Assembly (NCBI GenBank): GCA_028688995.1
Contig: JAQTXB010000013.1
Span: 1 to 64,000 of the forward strand
Length of the DNA stretch: 64,000 bases
DNA from: Aliarcobacter sp.
GTDB lineage: Bacteria > Campylobacterota > Campylobacteria > Campylobacterales > Arcobacteraceae
Direction of reading: 5' to 3'
Within the stretch, counting starts at the first letter, position 1. Each line of letters begins with the position of its first letter. Position numbers and translations under genes: made by a program. Below the pieces are notes generated by a model that searched no databases, was not told the origin of the DNA, and saw nothing but the letters and a program-made list of their open reading frames with translations. This document shows positions 44,156-53,722 of this stretch, in pieces.

Positions 44156-46167
44156 GTCAAGAGATTTTAGAAAAAAGAGTTTTAGCCTTAAAATATAGAC
44201 CTCATAGATTTGAAGATTTAGTTGGGCAAAGTACAGTTTCTCAAACTCTATCATTAGCTTTGGATTCAGATAGGTTATCTCACGCATATTTGTTTTCAGG
44301 TCTTAGAGGAAGTGGAAAAACTTCAACAGCTAGAATCATGGCAAAGGCTTTGTTATGTAGTGAAGGACCAACTTCTAAACCTTGTGAAGTTTGTGATAAT
44401 TGTAAAAGTGCAAACTCAAATCGACATCTTGATGTTATTGAAATGGATGCTGCCTCAAATCGTGGAATTGATGATATAAAAGATTTAATAGAACATACAA
44501 AATATAAACCAAGTTCTGGAAGATTCAAAGTATTTATAATCGATGAAGTTCATATGCTTACAACTCAGGCGTTTAATGCTTTATTAAAAACTTTAGAAGA
44601 ACCACCACCTTTTGTAAAATTTATTTTAGCAACAACAGACCCACTAAAATTACCAGCTACGATTTTAAGTAGAACTCAACATTTTAGATTTAATAAAATT
44701 GCAACTGCTGATGTAATTCATCATTTATCTCATATTTTAAATGAAGAAAACATAGCTTATGAAAAAGATGCCTTAGAGATACTTGCAAGAACTGGACAAG
44801 GAAGTTTAAGAGATACTTTAACATTACTTGACCAAGCTATTATTTTTTCAAAGGGAAGAGTAAATACAACAAGTGTTGTTGATATGTTAGGTTTGATTGA
44901 CCCAAAATTAATGGATAATATCTTTTCAATTATTTTAAATAAAGGTGATATAAATCAAATAATCAAAGATTTAGAAGTTTACGAAGTTTCTCAAATTTGT
45001 GATGAAATGGCTATTTATTTAAAAGATAAGATGTTAAGTAAAGATACAAAGTTTGATTTACTTTTATTTGATAGATTTTTCAGAATTTTAAGTGATGCAA
45101 AACATTTATTAGCAATAAATAGTGATGGTGGTTTTGTTTTAATTTTAACTTTTATGAAAATGATAGAAGCTACAAATTTAAAAACTATTGATGATATTAT
45201 AAATCAAGTTGAAAAATTAGAAGTTAGAAAAGAGACGCCAGTTTCTAAACCTGTAGAAAAAATAGTTGAAAAAGTTGTTGAAGCGCCAATTGAAAAAATT
45301 GAAGAAAAAGCAATTGAAAGAGTTATTGAAAAGATAGAAGAGATAAAACCAGTTTTTGTTGAACCTGAAACAAAAATAGAAGAAGTAACTCCTTTTGATG
45401 AGGTATTAGTTCAAAGTGATAATATTATGGATTTAGGAATGATTGATGCAATTGAAGTTGTTGATTATTCAACTCCATTTGATGATTTGCCAATGACACC
45501 AGCTCCTGCAGTTGCAAAAGAAATTGAGATAGAAAAACCAAAAGAGATTGCAATTGAGCCAATAATTGAACATCAAGTTCCAGCAAATATTTTTGAAGAG
45601 ATAGAAATTGTTCCACTAGAAGAAGTATTTGAAGAAGAAACAGATATTCAAAATGAGTTATATGAAAAATTAACTGCAAAAGTTTATGATAGAGACCCTG
45701 ATTTAGGTGAATGTTTTGAAAAGAATTTTATATTTAATGGTTTTGAGAACAAAAAATTATATATAACTTCTTATGCTCAAGATGAAGATAGAAAGTTTTT
45801 ATATAAACATTTTGGAATAATAAAAACTTTCGCTCAAGATATTTTTGGAAATGATGTTGAGCTAGATTTCAAAAAGGAAGAACCCTCCGTACTAGAAAAT
45901 AAAAAAGTAGAAGAAAAAGAAGAAACAAATTCTGTTTCTCAAAATGAGATTTCTTCTAATGAAGTTATTGAAAATTCAAATGATACAAGTTCGATGCTTG
46001 AAGAGATTGAAATGGGTTCAGGTTGTGTGGCTGATATGCATAAAGGTGCAGTTACTCAACCCTCACAACAAGAGTTACAGTTGAATGATATATTAAATTC
46101 AAAAATGCTAGATAAAGCAAAAGAGCTTTTTGATATTAAAAAAATCACAGTAAAAGCAAGAAGTTAA
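44152..46167 (+). CDS. dnaX: DNA polymerase III gamma/tau subunit
   Basis: DnaX forms the ATPase core of the clamp loader. The 671-residue protein begins SQEILEKRVLALKYRPHRFEDLVGQ, with Walker A GLRGSGKTSTA near residue 46, a zinc set (CEVCDNC near residue 78), Walker B IDEVHML and sensor SRT. After the collar domain (to about residue 360) comes a 120-residue linker rich in Glu, Lys, Val and Pro with repeating EKI-E units, then a C-terminal tau-like domain. I chose the ATG that overlaps the murI stop and has AGGAAG upstream. Confidence 0.95.
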   Translation: MSQEILEKRVLALKYRPHRFEDLVGQSTVSQTLSLALDSDRLSHAYLFSGLRGSGKTSTARIMAKALLCSEGPTSKPCEVCDNCKSANSNRHLDVIEMDAASNRGIDDIKDLIEHTKYKPSSGRFKVFIIDEVHMLTTQAFNALLKTLEEPPPFVKFILATTDPLKLPATILSRTQHFRFNKIATADVIHHLSHILNEENIAYEKDALEILARTGQGSLRDTLTLLDQAIIFSKGRVNTTSVVDMLGLIDPKLMDNIFSIILNKGDINQIIKDLEVYEVSQICDEMAIYLKDKMLSKDTKFDLLLFDRFFRILSDAKHLLAINSDGGFVLILTFMKMIEATNLKTIDDIINQVEKLEVRKETPVSKPVEKIVEKVVEAPIEKIEEKAIERVIEKIEEIKPVFVEPETKIEEVTPFDEVLVQSDNIMDLGMIDAIEVVDYSTPFDDLPMTPAPAVAKEIEIEKPKEIAIEPIIEHQVPANIFEEIEIVPLEEVFEEETDIQNELYEKLTAKVYDRDPDLGECFEKNFIFNGFENKKLYITSYAQDEDRKFLYKHFGIIKTFAQDIFGNDVELDFKKEEPSVLENKKVEEKEETNSVSQNEISSNEVIENSNDTSSMLEEIEMGSGCVADMHKGAVTQPSQQELQLNDILNSKMLDKAKELFDIKKITVKARS

Positions 46168-46201
46168 ATATTAACTTTTTATTAATATTAAAAAGATAGA
46201 C

Positions 46202-46207
46202 TATAAT
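46202..46207 (+). promoter_or_regulatory. -10 box of the Dsb-like gene
   Basis: TATAAT lies 24 bases before the ATG of the thioredoxin-fold protein, just after an A/T-rich inverted repeat (near 46166-46190) that follows dnaX. The -35 region is not distinct. Confidence 0.45.
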
Positions 46208-46231
46208 CTAACTTTCAACAAGGAAAAATAA

Positions 46232-47068
46232 ATGAATAAATTTTCAAAAATTTTATCAATAAGTATTTTATTATCGAGTGCATTATATGCAGCAACAAGT
46301 GATGAAAATATCATCAGTTTTGAGCAAAAAAGAATATCTCAAAATCCAAACGTTAAAATTAATGATATAAAAATTAATACAAAAAAAGAGTTACCACTAA
46401 GTGGTTGGTATGGATATATATTAGATGTTAAAGCTAATATTCAAGGAAAAGATATAGATGCAAAAGATATTATTTTTTCTGATGGAAAATATATCTCTTT
46501 AGAATTAATAGATTCAGAAACTGGAAAATCTTTAAAAGATGTAGTAACACCAAATTTAACTGACAATTACCATGATAAAGCAAAATTAATTGCAGGAAAT
46601 CCTAATGCAAAAGATAAACTTGTAGTTTTTTCTGATCCATTATGTCCATTTTGTAAAGATTATTTACCAGATGTAATTAAATATGTAAATAAAAATAGTG
46701 ATAGTATTGCTTTATATTATTATAATTTCCCTCTTTCAATTCATCCAGCTGCAACACCTTTATCAAAATTAGTAGAAATTGCTAAACACAAAGGTCTTAA
46801 AAATGTTGAGTTAAAAGCTTATGAAACAGATTGGGAACCATATTTTGATGTAAAAACAATAGATGAAAAGAAAATCTTAGAAGCATTTAATAAAGAGTTT
46901 AAAACAAATATAAAAATAGAAGAGCTTTCAGATAATAAAATAAATGAACTTATAACTAAAGACATTAAAATGGGTGAAGAAGTTATGGTTCAAGGAACTC
47001 CAACTATATTTGTAAATAAAGTTAAAGATTCTACAAGACAAAAATATGAGACATTAGGTAAAAAATAA
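46232..47068 (+). CDS. Periplasmic thiol:disulfide interchange protein (DsbC/DsbG-like)
   Basis: The 278-residue product has a signal peptide (about 1-20, ILLSSALYA). An N-terminal domain (about 25-120) that could be a dimerisation domain precedes a thioredoxin fold with active site C138-P-F-C141 and the cis-proline loop QGTPTIF near residue 251. It probably oxidises or isomerises disulfides in the periplasm. It lies 18 bases before hemC and may share its transcript. Confidence 0.88.
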   Translation: MNKFSKILSISILLSSALYAATSDENIISFEQKRISQNPNVKINDIKINTKKELPLSGWYGYILDVKANIQGKDIDAKDIIFSDGKYISLELIDSETGKSLKDVVTPNLTDNYHDKAKLIAGNPNAKDKLVVFSDPLCPFCKDYLPDVIKYVNKNSDSIALYYYNFPLSIHPAATPLSKLVEIAKHKGLKNVELKAYETDWEPYFDVKTIDEKKILEAFNKEFKTNIKIEELSDNKINELITKDIKMGEEVMVQGTPTIFVNKVKDSTRQKYETLGKK

Positions 47069-47086
47069 ATTTATTAAGAAGGTAAT

Positions 47087-48025
47087 ATGGAAAAATTAGT
47101 AATAGCAACAAGAAGAAGTCAACTTGCCCTTTGGCAAAGTGAATATGTAAAAGCGAAACTTCAAGAACATTATCCAGATATGCAAATTGAACTTCAAGAG
47201 TTTGTAACAAAAGGTGATAAAATTTTAGATGTTCCTTTGGCAAAAATTGGAGGGAAAGGACTTTTTACAAAAGAGCTTGAAGTAGCAATGCTTGAAGGAA
47301 GTGCACATTTAGCAGTTCACTCTTTAAAAGATGTTCCAACACAATTTGAAGATGGCTTACAACTTGCTGCTGTTACAAAAAGATTTGACCCAAGAGATGC
47401 ACTTTTAAGTAATAAATATGCTTCTTTAGATGATTTACCTCAAGGTGCAATTGTAGGAACAACAAGTTTAAGACGAAGAATGGCTATTAAAATGTTAAGA
47501 CCAGATATTGTTTTAAAAGATTTAAGAGGAAATATTAATACTAGAATTGCAAAATTAAATGCAGGTGAATATGATGCAATTATACTTGCAGCTACTGGTA
47601 TTCAAAAACTTCAAATTGAAAATGAAGTTAAATTTTTTACACCAATTGAAACAGATGTTATGATTCCATCAATGGGACAAGCAACACTTGGAATTGAAAC
47701 TACAAATAATCCAGAAGTATTAGAAATTGTAAAAGTATTAAATGATAATGATGCACATATAGAATCAACAATTGAGAGAAGTTTTGTTGATACACTTCAA
47801 GGTGGTTGTCAAGTTCCTATTGGAGTAAAAGCAACTATTATTGATGAAAATTCTGTTAGAGTTCAAGCAATTGTTGGAATGCCAGATGGAAGTGAATATA
47901 TAAGCGAAGATATAACTGCAGATGTTAATGATTATGAAAAAGTTGGTCGAAATTTAGCTCAACTTTTTATTGACCAAGGTGCAAAAGAGTTACTAGAGCG
48001 AGCTGAAAAATTAGCTTTTAAATAA
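47087..48025 (+). CDS. hemC: Porphobilinogen deaminase (hydroxymethylbilane synthase)
   Basis: HemC assembles four porphobilinogen units into hydroxymethylbilane for haem synthesis. The 312-residue enzyme starts MEKLVIATRRSQLALWQ, has GLFTKELE and HSLKDVPT near residue 80, TTSLRRR near residue 125, and the dipyrromethane cofactor cysteine in GGCQVPIG near residue 243. GAAGG precedes the ATG. Confidence 0.96.
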   Translation: MEKLVIATRRSQLALWQSEYVKAKLQEHYPDMQIELQEFVTKGDKILDVPLAKIGGKGLFTKELEVAMLEGSAHLAVHSLKDVPTQFEDGLQLAAVTKRFDPRDALLSNKYASLDDLPQGAIVGTTSLRRRMAIKMLRPDIVLKDLRGNINTRIAKLNAGEYDAIILAATGIQKLQIENEVKFFTPIETDVMIPSMGQATLGIETTNNPEVLEIVKVLNDNDAHIESTIERSFVDTLQGGCQVPIGVKATIIDENSVRVQAIVGMPDGSEYISEDITADVNDYEKVGRNLAQLFIDQGAKELLERAEKLAFK

Positions 48026-48045
48026 ATTTAAATCAAGGAGATAAT

Positions 48046-48588
48046 ATGAGAATAAATGTTGAAGATGCACTTTTTTGTTTAGTTGACGTTCAAGATAAGT
48101 TATACCCACATGTTACAAATAAAGAAGAGACTGAAAAAAATCTAGTTACATTAGTAAAAGGTTTAAAGGTTCTTAGTGTTCCTTTTATAGTAAATGAACA
48201 GTATAAAAAAGGAATTGGTGAGACAATTCCATCTTTAAAAGAATTAGTTGAAGAGTATCCTCACTTTGAAAAAGTGACATTTTCTTGTTATAAAAACGAA
48301 GAGACAATAGATGCAATTAATGTAACAAATAAAAAAGTTGTGATTGTTGCTGGAATTGAAACTCATGTTTGTGTTTTACAAACTTGTTTAGATTTACTTG
48401 AGGGTGGATTTGAAGTTGTTTTAGTTACTGATTGTTGTACATCAAGAAAACAAAAAGATACAGATATGGCAATTACTAGATTAGTTCAAGCGGGAGTAAT
48501 TCCTACAACATATGAATCTTTGCTTTTTGAATTAACTTTAACTGCAAAGAATCCAGTTTTTAAAGAGATTTCATCTTTAGTAAAATAA
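48046..48588 (+). CDS. Isochorismatase-family cysteine hydrolase (YcaC-like)
   Basis: The 180-residue protein has the cysteine hydrolase triad pattern: Asp14 in CLVDVQDKLYP, a lysine in the HFEKVTFSC stretch and Cys in GIETHVCVLQTCLDLL near residue 108. The order matches the YcaC-like branch of uncertain substrate. AAGGAG precedes the ATG. It follows hemC by 20 bases and shares a terminator with the convergent diguanylate cyclase gene. A second, different family member lies at 63311. Confidence 0.85.
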   Translation: MRINVEDALFCLVDVQDKLYPHVTNKEETEKNLVTLVKGLKVLSVPFIVNEQYKKGIGETIPSLKELVEEYPHFEKVTFSCYKNEETIDAINVTNKKVVIVAGIETHVCVLQTCLDLLEGGFEVVLVTDCCTSRKQKDTDMAITRLVQAGVIPTTYESLLFELTLTAKNPVFKEISSLVK

Positions 48589-48606
48589 GAAATTTTTCTT
48601 ATTTTA
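48581..48606. terminator. Shared convergent terminator
   Basis: TAAAATAAGAAA (48581-48592) pairs with TTTCTTATTTTA (48595-48606) across both stop codons of the converging genes. Confidence 0.65.
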
Positions 48607-49603
48607 CTATCGCGTTTTTACCACTTTTTTTAGCTTCATACATTTTTTTATCTGCTAAGTTTAAAATTTCATCATAAGTTTTGAATTTTTTATCAAACTC
48701 TACAATTCCAATACTAAGGGTAACTTCTCCAAATCTTGTTGTAGAAAATTTTTCTGAAGTTATACTCATAATTCTATTCATATGTTCATTTGCATATTGA
48801 AGAGTATTATCAATACTAATTACACAAAACTCTTCACCACCAAGTCTAAATACGTAATCTAAACCCTTTCTTGTATTATCCAATAATATTTCTGCAAAAT
48901 ATTTAAGAACATCATCCCCACCTTCATGGCCATATTTATCATTTATACTTTTGAAGTTATCTATATCAATATATGCTAAAGTTGCTTTTGTAGAACCTCT
49001 ATTAACTTGTGCAAAAACATCAGAACAAACTTTTCCAAAATATCTTCTATTAAATAAAGAAGTTAATGTATCAGTAATTGTTAATTCTTGTAATTGATTT
49101 CTAATTATTTGGTTCTCTTTTTCTAACTCTATTCTTCTCATTTCTCTTTCAATTTTTCTTGAATATATTAATGCTATATCATTAATTTCTACTGGTAATT
49201 CTCTAGCCAATTTAGAGTAAATTGCTATATGTCCTACGCAATTACCTTTCCCATCAGTTATAGGAATACCATAGAAACTTTCAAATTTTTCATCAAGTAA
49301 ATCTAAAAAGTTATATTTTACATGCTCTTTTATTTTTATAATTTTATTATCAAAAACAAATTTCCCTGGAACTCCATTTAAATCTATAATATTTGGAACT
49401 TTGTCATTTGTAGAATATAAAATTTTCACTTTTGTTGTAGGATTAAAATCTATAGCTTTAGTTATATATACTAAATCAGCTTGGAATAATTTTTTAATTG
49501 CTATTGCTGTATGTTCTATAAATTCATCACCTGTGTGATAAGAAGTTATTTCAAGTATTGATTTTAGGGCTTCATAAGGATTAAATTTAAATGAATTATC
49601 CAT
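48599..49603 (-). CDS. GAF-GGDEF protein, probable diguanylate cyclase
   Basis: The 334-residue protein has an N-terminal GAF-like sensor (about 12-155), a short coiled coil and a GGDEF domain (about 175-334) with active site RLGGEEF near residue 255. It would make c-di-GMP from two GTP. The position of the inhibitory RxxD site reads RKGLD, so product inhibition at the usual site may be absent. No membrane segment is seen. It is a single gene with AGGAG upstream. Confidence 0.92.
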   Translation of the reverse strand: MDNSFKFNPYEALKSILEITSYHTGDEFIEHTAIAIKKLFQADLVYITKAIDFNPTTKVKILYSTNDKVPNIIDLNGVPGKFVFDNKIIKIKEHVKYNFLDLLDEKFESFYGIPITDGKGNCVGHIAIYSKLARELPVEINDIALIYSRKIEREMRRIELEKENQIIRNQLQELTITDTLTSLFNRRYFGKVCSDVFAQVNRGSTKATLAYIDIDNFKSINDKYGHEGGDDVLKYFAEILLDNTRKGLDYVFRLGGEEFCVISIDNTLQYANEHMNRIMSITSEKFSTTRFGEVTLSIGIVEFDKKFKTYDEILNLADKKMYEAKKSGKNAIVK

Positions 49604-49663
49604 TATTACTTGTCTCCTAGATTTTATTGCGGAATGGTAACATAATATTAATAATTAAAGGAT

Positions 49664-49699
49664 AAAAAAAGGCCTGAAGTTTCACTTCAGACCTTTTTT
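49664..49699 (-). terminator. Terminator of the prp operon
   Basis: A stem with AAAAAAAGG, a C-A mismatch and CTGAAGT pairs with ACTTCAG and CCTTTTTT around a TTC loop. On the minus strand it lies 30 bases after prpF and ends in a T tract. Confidence 0.88.
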
Positions 49700-49728
49700 A
49701 AGTAGAATTTAAAGATTAGGAATGATTA

Positions 49729-50907
49729 TTAATCAATAGTTCCTGCAGGAACATGAACATGACCTTCCATGATAATTCTAGCACTTCTACTCATAGTTGC
49801 TTTATCAACTATAAATTTACCATTTTCTTTTTGAATAACCGCACCAACTTTTAAAGTTCCAGATGGGTGACCAAATTCAACAGCAGATTTTTCTCCACCA
49901 CCAGCAGCAATATTTACTAAAGTTCCTTCAATACAAGCAGCAACTCCAATAGCAACTGAAGCAGTTCCCATCATAGCATGGTGTAATTTTTGCATAGATA
50001 ATGCACGTACGTGTAAATCAATCTCATTTGCTTTAATCTCTTTTCCACTTGAAGTAGTAAAATCAGAAGCAGGTGCAACAAAAGCAATTTTTGGAGTATG
50101 TTGTCTAGTTTCTGCCTCTTTTAAATCAGAAATTAAACCCATTTTTAATGCAGCATAAGATCTGATTGTTTCAAATCTAGCAAGTGCAGCTGCATCTGAG
50201 TTAATATCAGCTTGAAGTTCAGTTCCTTTGTATCCAATATCTGCAGCATTAACAAAACAAGTAGGAATTCCAGCAGTTATCATAGTAGCTTTAAATGTAC
50301 CAATTCCTGGAACTTCTAAATCATCTACTAAGTTTCCTGTTGGAAATAATTCTTCACTTGGGTCAACTGGTTCTGCAAATTCTAAAACAATCTCTTCAGC
50401 AGGGAATGCAACACCATCGATGTAATAATCTCCCATCTCTTTAACCATACCATCAACCATTGTTACATAACAAAGAATAGTTTTTTTGATATTTGCTTGC
50501 CAAATTCTTACACAACAAACACCATTTTCAGGTACATTATCAACTAGACCTTCTTTAATAGCAAAAGGACCTACTGCACTTGATAAGTTTCCACAGTTTC
50601 CACTCATATCCACAAAATCTTGATCAATTGAAACTTGACAGAAATAGTAATCAACATCATGATTTGGAACAGTTGATTTTCCAACTAAAATAGCTTTAGA
50701 AGTAGAAGAAGTAGCTCCACCCATTCCATCCATTTGTTGTTTATAAACGTCAGGACTTCCTACTATTCTTTGAAGTAGTCTATCTCTTTTTTTTGGATCT
50801 TTTTGTGCTTCTATAGGTAAATCAGCAATATTGAAGAAAGTACCTTTCGAAGTTCCACCTCTCATGTATGTAGCTTTAACTTTGAATTGTGGTTTGTAAT
50901 TACTCAT
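49729..50907 (-). CDS. prpF: 2-methylaconitate cis-trans isomerase PrpF
   Basis: PrpF isomerises the trans-2-methylaconitate made by AcnD so that it can be turned into 2-methylisocitrate. The 392-residue protein starts near KVKATYMRGGTSKGTFF and shows GMGGATSSTSKAIL, VDMSGNCGNLSSAVGPFAI near residue 115, and the late HPSGTLKVGA. It is the last gene of prpB-prpC-acnD-prpF, with 109 bases and two hairpins between it and acnD. AAGGAAA precedes the ATG. Confidence 0.95.
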   Translation of the reverse strand: MSNYKPQFKVKATYMRGGTSKGTFFNIADLPIEAQKDPKKRDRLLQRIVGSPDVYKQQMDGMGGATSSTSKAILVGKSTVPNHDVDYYFCQVSIDQDFVDMSGNCGNLSSAVGPFAIKEGLVDNVPENGVCCVRIWQANIKKTILCYVTMVDGMVKEMGDYYIDGVAFPAEEIVLEFAEPVDPSEELFPTGNLVDDLEVPGIGTFKATMITAGIPTCFVNAADIGYKGTELQADINSDAAALARFETIRSYAALKMGLISDLKEAETRQHTPKIAFVAPASDFTTSSGKEIKANEIDLHVRALSMQKLHHAMMGTASVAIGVAACIEGTLVNIAAGGGEKSAVEFGHPSGTLKVGAVIQKENGKFIVDKATMSRSARIIMEGHVHVPAGTID

Positions 50908-50949
50908 GTGTTTTTTCCTTAAAAAAATAGTTTTGCTTTAAAAACTCTC

Positions 50950-51013
50950 AAAAAAAATCTTTTGATTTTTTTAAATAGTTTTTCTAAATTCTAAAGAGCA
51001 AAAGCTCTTTAGA
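50950..51013 (-). other. Two hairpins between acnD and prpF
   Basis: TCTAAAGAGC (50990-50999) pairs with GCTCTTTAGA (51004-51013) around AAAA, directly after the acnD stop. Further on, an A/T-rich AAAAATC/GATTTTT hairpin (about 50950-50972) is followed on the minus strand by T's and could end part of the transcripts. Confidence 0.6.
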
Positions 51014-51016
51014 TAT

Positions 51017-53617
51017 TTATTTTTTTGAAGATGCAATAACATCTTTAGCGAATTTTTGTAAAATACCACCATTTTTGTAAACATCAACTTCAGCAGAAGT
51101 ATCTAATCTACATAAAACATCGAATTTAACAACTTCACCATTTGCTCTTGTCATAACAACTGTTAAATCACATCTTGGAGTAATTTCACCCTCAATGTCA
51201 AATACTTCAGTTCCATCAATAGAGTAAGTATGTCTTGTTTCACCATCTTTGAATTGTAATGGAAGTACACCCATTCCAACTAAGTTAGTTCTATGAATTC
51301 TTTCAATTGATTCCGCAATTAAAACTTCAACACCTGCAAGTCTAACACCTTTTGCAGCCCAGTCTCTTGAAGACCCTTGACCATAGTTAGTTCCAGCGAT
51401 GATAATTAAAGGTTGTTTTCTAGTTGTGTAAGTTTCAATAGCTTCCCACATTCTTGATTCTTTACCTTCTGGCATAATCATAGTTAAAGAACCTTGTTTA
51501 ACACTTCCATCTTCTTTTTTAACCATTTCGTTAAATAATTTTGGATTTGCTAATGTAGCTCTTGAAGCTGTATGATGATCCCCTCTATGTGTTGCATAAG
51601 AGTTTAAGTCTTCAACAGGTAATCCCATTTTTAAACAATATTCACCAGATGCAGATGTTGGTAAAATCGCATTTGATGGAGATAAGTGGTCTGTTGTAAT
51701 ATTATCAGGGAATACACCTAATGGTCTCATACCTTTTAGTGCTGGCATTTGCATATATTCATCTTCCCAATAAGGAGGTTTGTTAATATATGTAGATTGA
51801 GTATTCCATTTATAGAATGGATCAACTTTAATTCCAGCTAAACCATTTCTTGCAAACATTGGCTCATAAATATTGTTATACATTTCAGGTCTAACACAAG
51901 ATTTTTCAACAGCATTAATTTCAGCATCTGATGGCCAGATATCTTTTAATTTAATGTCATTTCCATTTTTATCTTTACCTAACACATCATTTTCAATATC
52001 AAATCTGATAGTACCAGCTAATGCATAAGCAATAACAAGTGCTGGTGATGCTAAGAATGCTTCTTTTACGTATGGGTGGATTCTTCCATCAAAGTTTCTG
52101 TTTCCTGATAATACAGCAGTAGTATAAATATCTCTATCTACAACTTCTTTTTGAATTTTAGGGTCTAATGCACCTGACATACCATTACAAGTAGTACATG
52201 CAAATCCAACAACACCAAATCCTAATTTTTCCATTTCAGGTAATAATCCAGCTTCTTTTAAATAAACTTCAATTACTTTTGAACCTGGTGCTAATGAAGA
52301 TTTAACCCATGGTTTTCTTGTTAATCCAAGTTCGTTAGCTTTTTTAGCTAATAATCCAGCCGCAATAACGTTTCTTGGATTTGAAGTATTTGTACAAGAA
52401 GTAATTGCAGCAATTAAAATACCACCATCAGGAATGAAATCACCTTCTTGTGACCATTCTTTTACAATACCTTCAGCTCTTAAAGTTGAAGTTGGTACTA
52501 ATTTGTGTGGTTTAGAAGGACCAGCTAATGATCTTGTAACATTTGATAAATTAAATTCAATAGTTCTTGCATATGTTGCATCAGCAAATTGATCAGCCCA
52601 TAATCCATTAGCTTTTGCATAAGCTTCAACTAATTTAACTTGAGAAGCTTCTCTACCTGTGATTGTTAAGTAAGCAATAGTTTGTTCATCAATAGCAAAC
52701 ATACCAGCACTTGCTCCGTACTCAGGAGTCATATTTGCAATAGTAGCTCTATCACCTAAGTTAAGGTATTTAATACCAGGTCCGAAGAACTCTAAGTATG
52801 CAGAAATTACATTGTTTTCTCTTAAAAATGAAGTCATAGCAAGTGCAATATCAGTTGCTGTAATTCCCTCAGCTCTATCACCAACAATTTTTACACCGAT
52901 GATTTCAGGAACTCTCATATAAGATGGGTTTCCTAACATTACGTTTTCAGCTTCTAATCCACCAACACCAACAGCGATAACACCAAGTGCATCAACATGA
53001 GGAGTATGAGAGTCAGTTCCAACTAATGTATCAGGAGATGCAATTCCATCATTTAAATGTACAACAGGAGACATTTTTTCTAAGTTGATTTGGTGCATAA
53101 TTCCATTACCTGGAGGAATAACGTCAACATTATTAAATGCTTCTTTAGTCCAGTTAATAAAGTGGAATCTATCTGCATTTCTTCTATCTTCAATATCTCT
53201 ATTTTTTTGGAAAGCATCAGGGTCAAATCCACCACACTCAACTGCTAATGAGTGGTCAACGATTAATTGAGTTGGAACAACTGGATTTACTTTATCAGGG
53301 TTTCCACCTTTTGATGCAACAGCTTCTCTTAAACCTGCAAGGTCAACGAAAGCAGTAAGTCCAAGAATATCATGACAAATAACTCTTGATGGGAACCAAG
53401 GGAAATCTTTGTCAGTTCTTTTTTCAATTAATTGAACTAGTGAATCTTTTAAATCTTCGCTAGGACATTTTCTAATTAAATTTTCTGCTAATACTCTTGA
53501 TGTATAGTTAAGTTTTGCGAATGAACCTGGAGTGATATCTTCAACTGCAGATTTAACATCATAATACTTAACACCATCAACACCAGCTAGGTCTTTAAGA
53601 TATTTTTCGTTTGTCAT
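51017..53617 (-). CDS. acnD: Fe/S-dependent 2-methylcitrate dehydratase
   Basis: AcnD dehydrates 2-methylcitrate in propionate breakdown. The 866-residue aconitase-family protein has the [4Fe-4S] ligand cysteines in AITSCTNTSNP near residue 410 and FACTTCNGMSG near residue 477, the swivelling domain in the last 200 residues and the segment THRGDHHTASRATLAN, which is typical of AcnD rather than AcnA. The neighbouring prpF is needed only with AcnD and supports the call. It uses a GGAT ribosome site. Confidence 0.93.
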   Translation of the reverse strand: MTNEKYLKDLAGVDGVKYYDVKSAVEDITPGSFAKLNYTSRVLAENLIRKCPSEDLKDSLVQLIEKRTDKDFPWFPSRVICHDILGLTAFVDLAGLREAVASKGGNPDKVNPVVPTQLIVDHSLAVECGGFDPDAFQKNRDIEDRRNADRFHFINWTKEAFNNVDVIPPGNGIMHQINLEKMSPVVHLNDGIASPDTLVGTDSHTPHVDALGVIAVGVGGLEAENVMLGNPSYMRVPEIIGVKIVGDRAEGITATDIALAMTSFLRENNVISAYLEFFGPGIKYLNLGDRATIANMTPEYGASAGMFAIDEQTIAYLTITGREASQVKLVEAYAKANGLWADQFADATYARTIEFNLSNVTRSLAGPSKPHKLVPTSTLRAEGIVKEWSQEGDFIPDGGILIAAITSCTNTSNPRNVIAAGLLAKKANELGLTRKPWVKSSLAPGSKVIEVYLKEAGLLPEMEKLGFGVVGFACTTCNGMSGALDPKIQKEVVDRDIYTTAVLSGNRNFDGRIHPYVKEAFLASPALVIAYALAGTIRFDIENDVLGKDKNGNDIKLKDIWPSDAEINAVEKSCVRPEMYNNIYEPMFARNGLAGIKVDPFYKWNTQSTYINKPPYWEDEYMQMPALKGMRPLGVFPDNITTDHLSPSNAILPTSASGEYCLKMGLPVEDLNSYATHRGDHHTASRATLANPKLFNEMVKKEDGSVKQGSLTMIMPEGKESRMWEAIETYTTRKQPLIIIAGTNYGQGSSRDWAAKGVRLAGVEVLIAESIERIHRTNLVGMGVLPLQFKDGETRHTYSIDGTEVFDIEGEITPRCDLTVVMTRANGEVVKFDVLCRLDTSAEVDVYKNGGILQKFAKDVIASSKK

Positions 53618-53676
53618 TTTTTATATCCATATAATATAGTTTTGTGAGATTTTGGCAATTGCCACCAATTTTTAAG

Positions 53677-53697
53677 TAGTCTCAAAATTTGAGACTA
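53677..53697 (-). other. Hairpin between prpC and acnD
   Basis: TAGTCTCAA (53677-53685) pairs with TTGAGACTA (53689-53697) around a three-base loop. A second small palindrome, TGGCAATTGCCA, lies at about 53653-53664. No T tract follows on the minus strand. Confidence 0.6.
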
Positions 53698-53722
53698 ACT
53701 TAAAATCGTATTTAAAAAGTAA

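Noticed and set aside
51017-53617. Main-cycle aconitase (AcnA) instead of AcnD
   Set aside because: The protein has the HRGDHHTASRAT segment and lies next to prpF, which is linked to AcnD; both point to the methylcitrate pathway.
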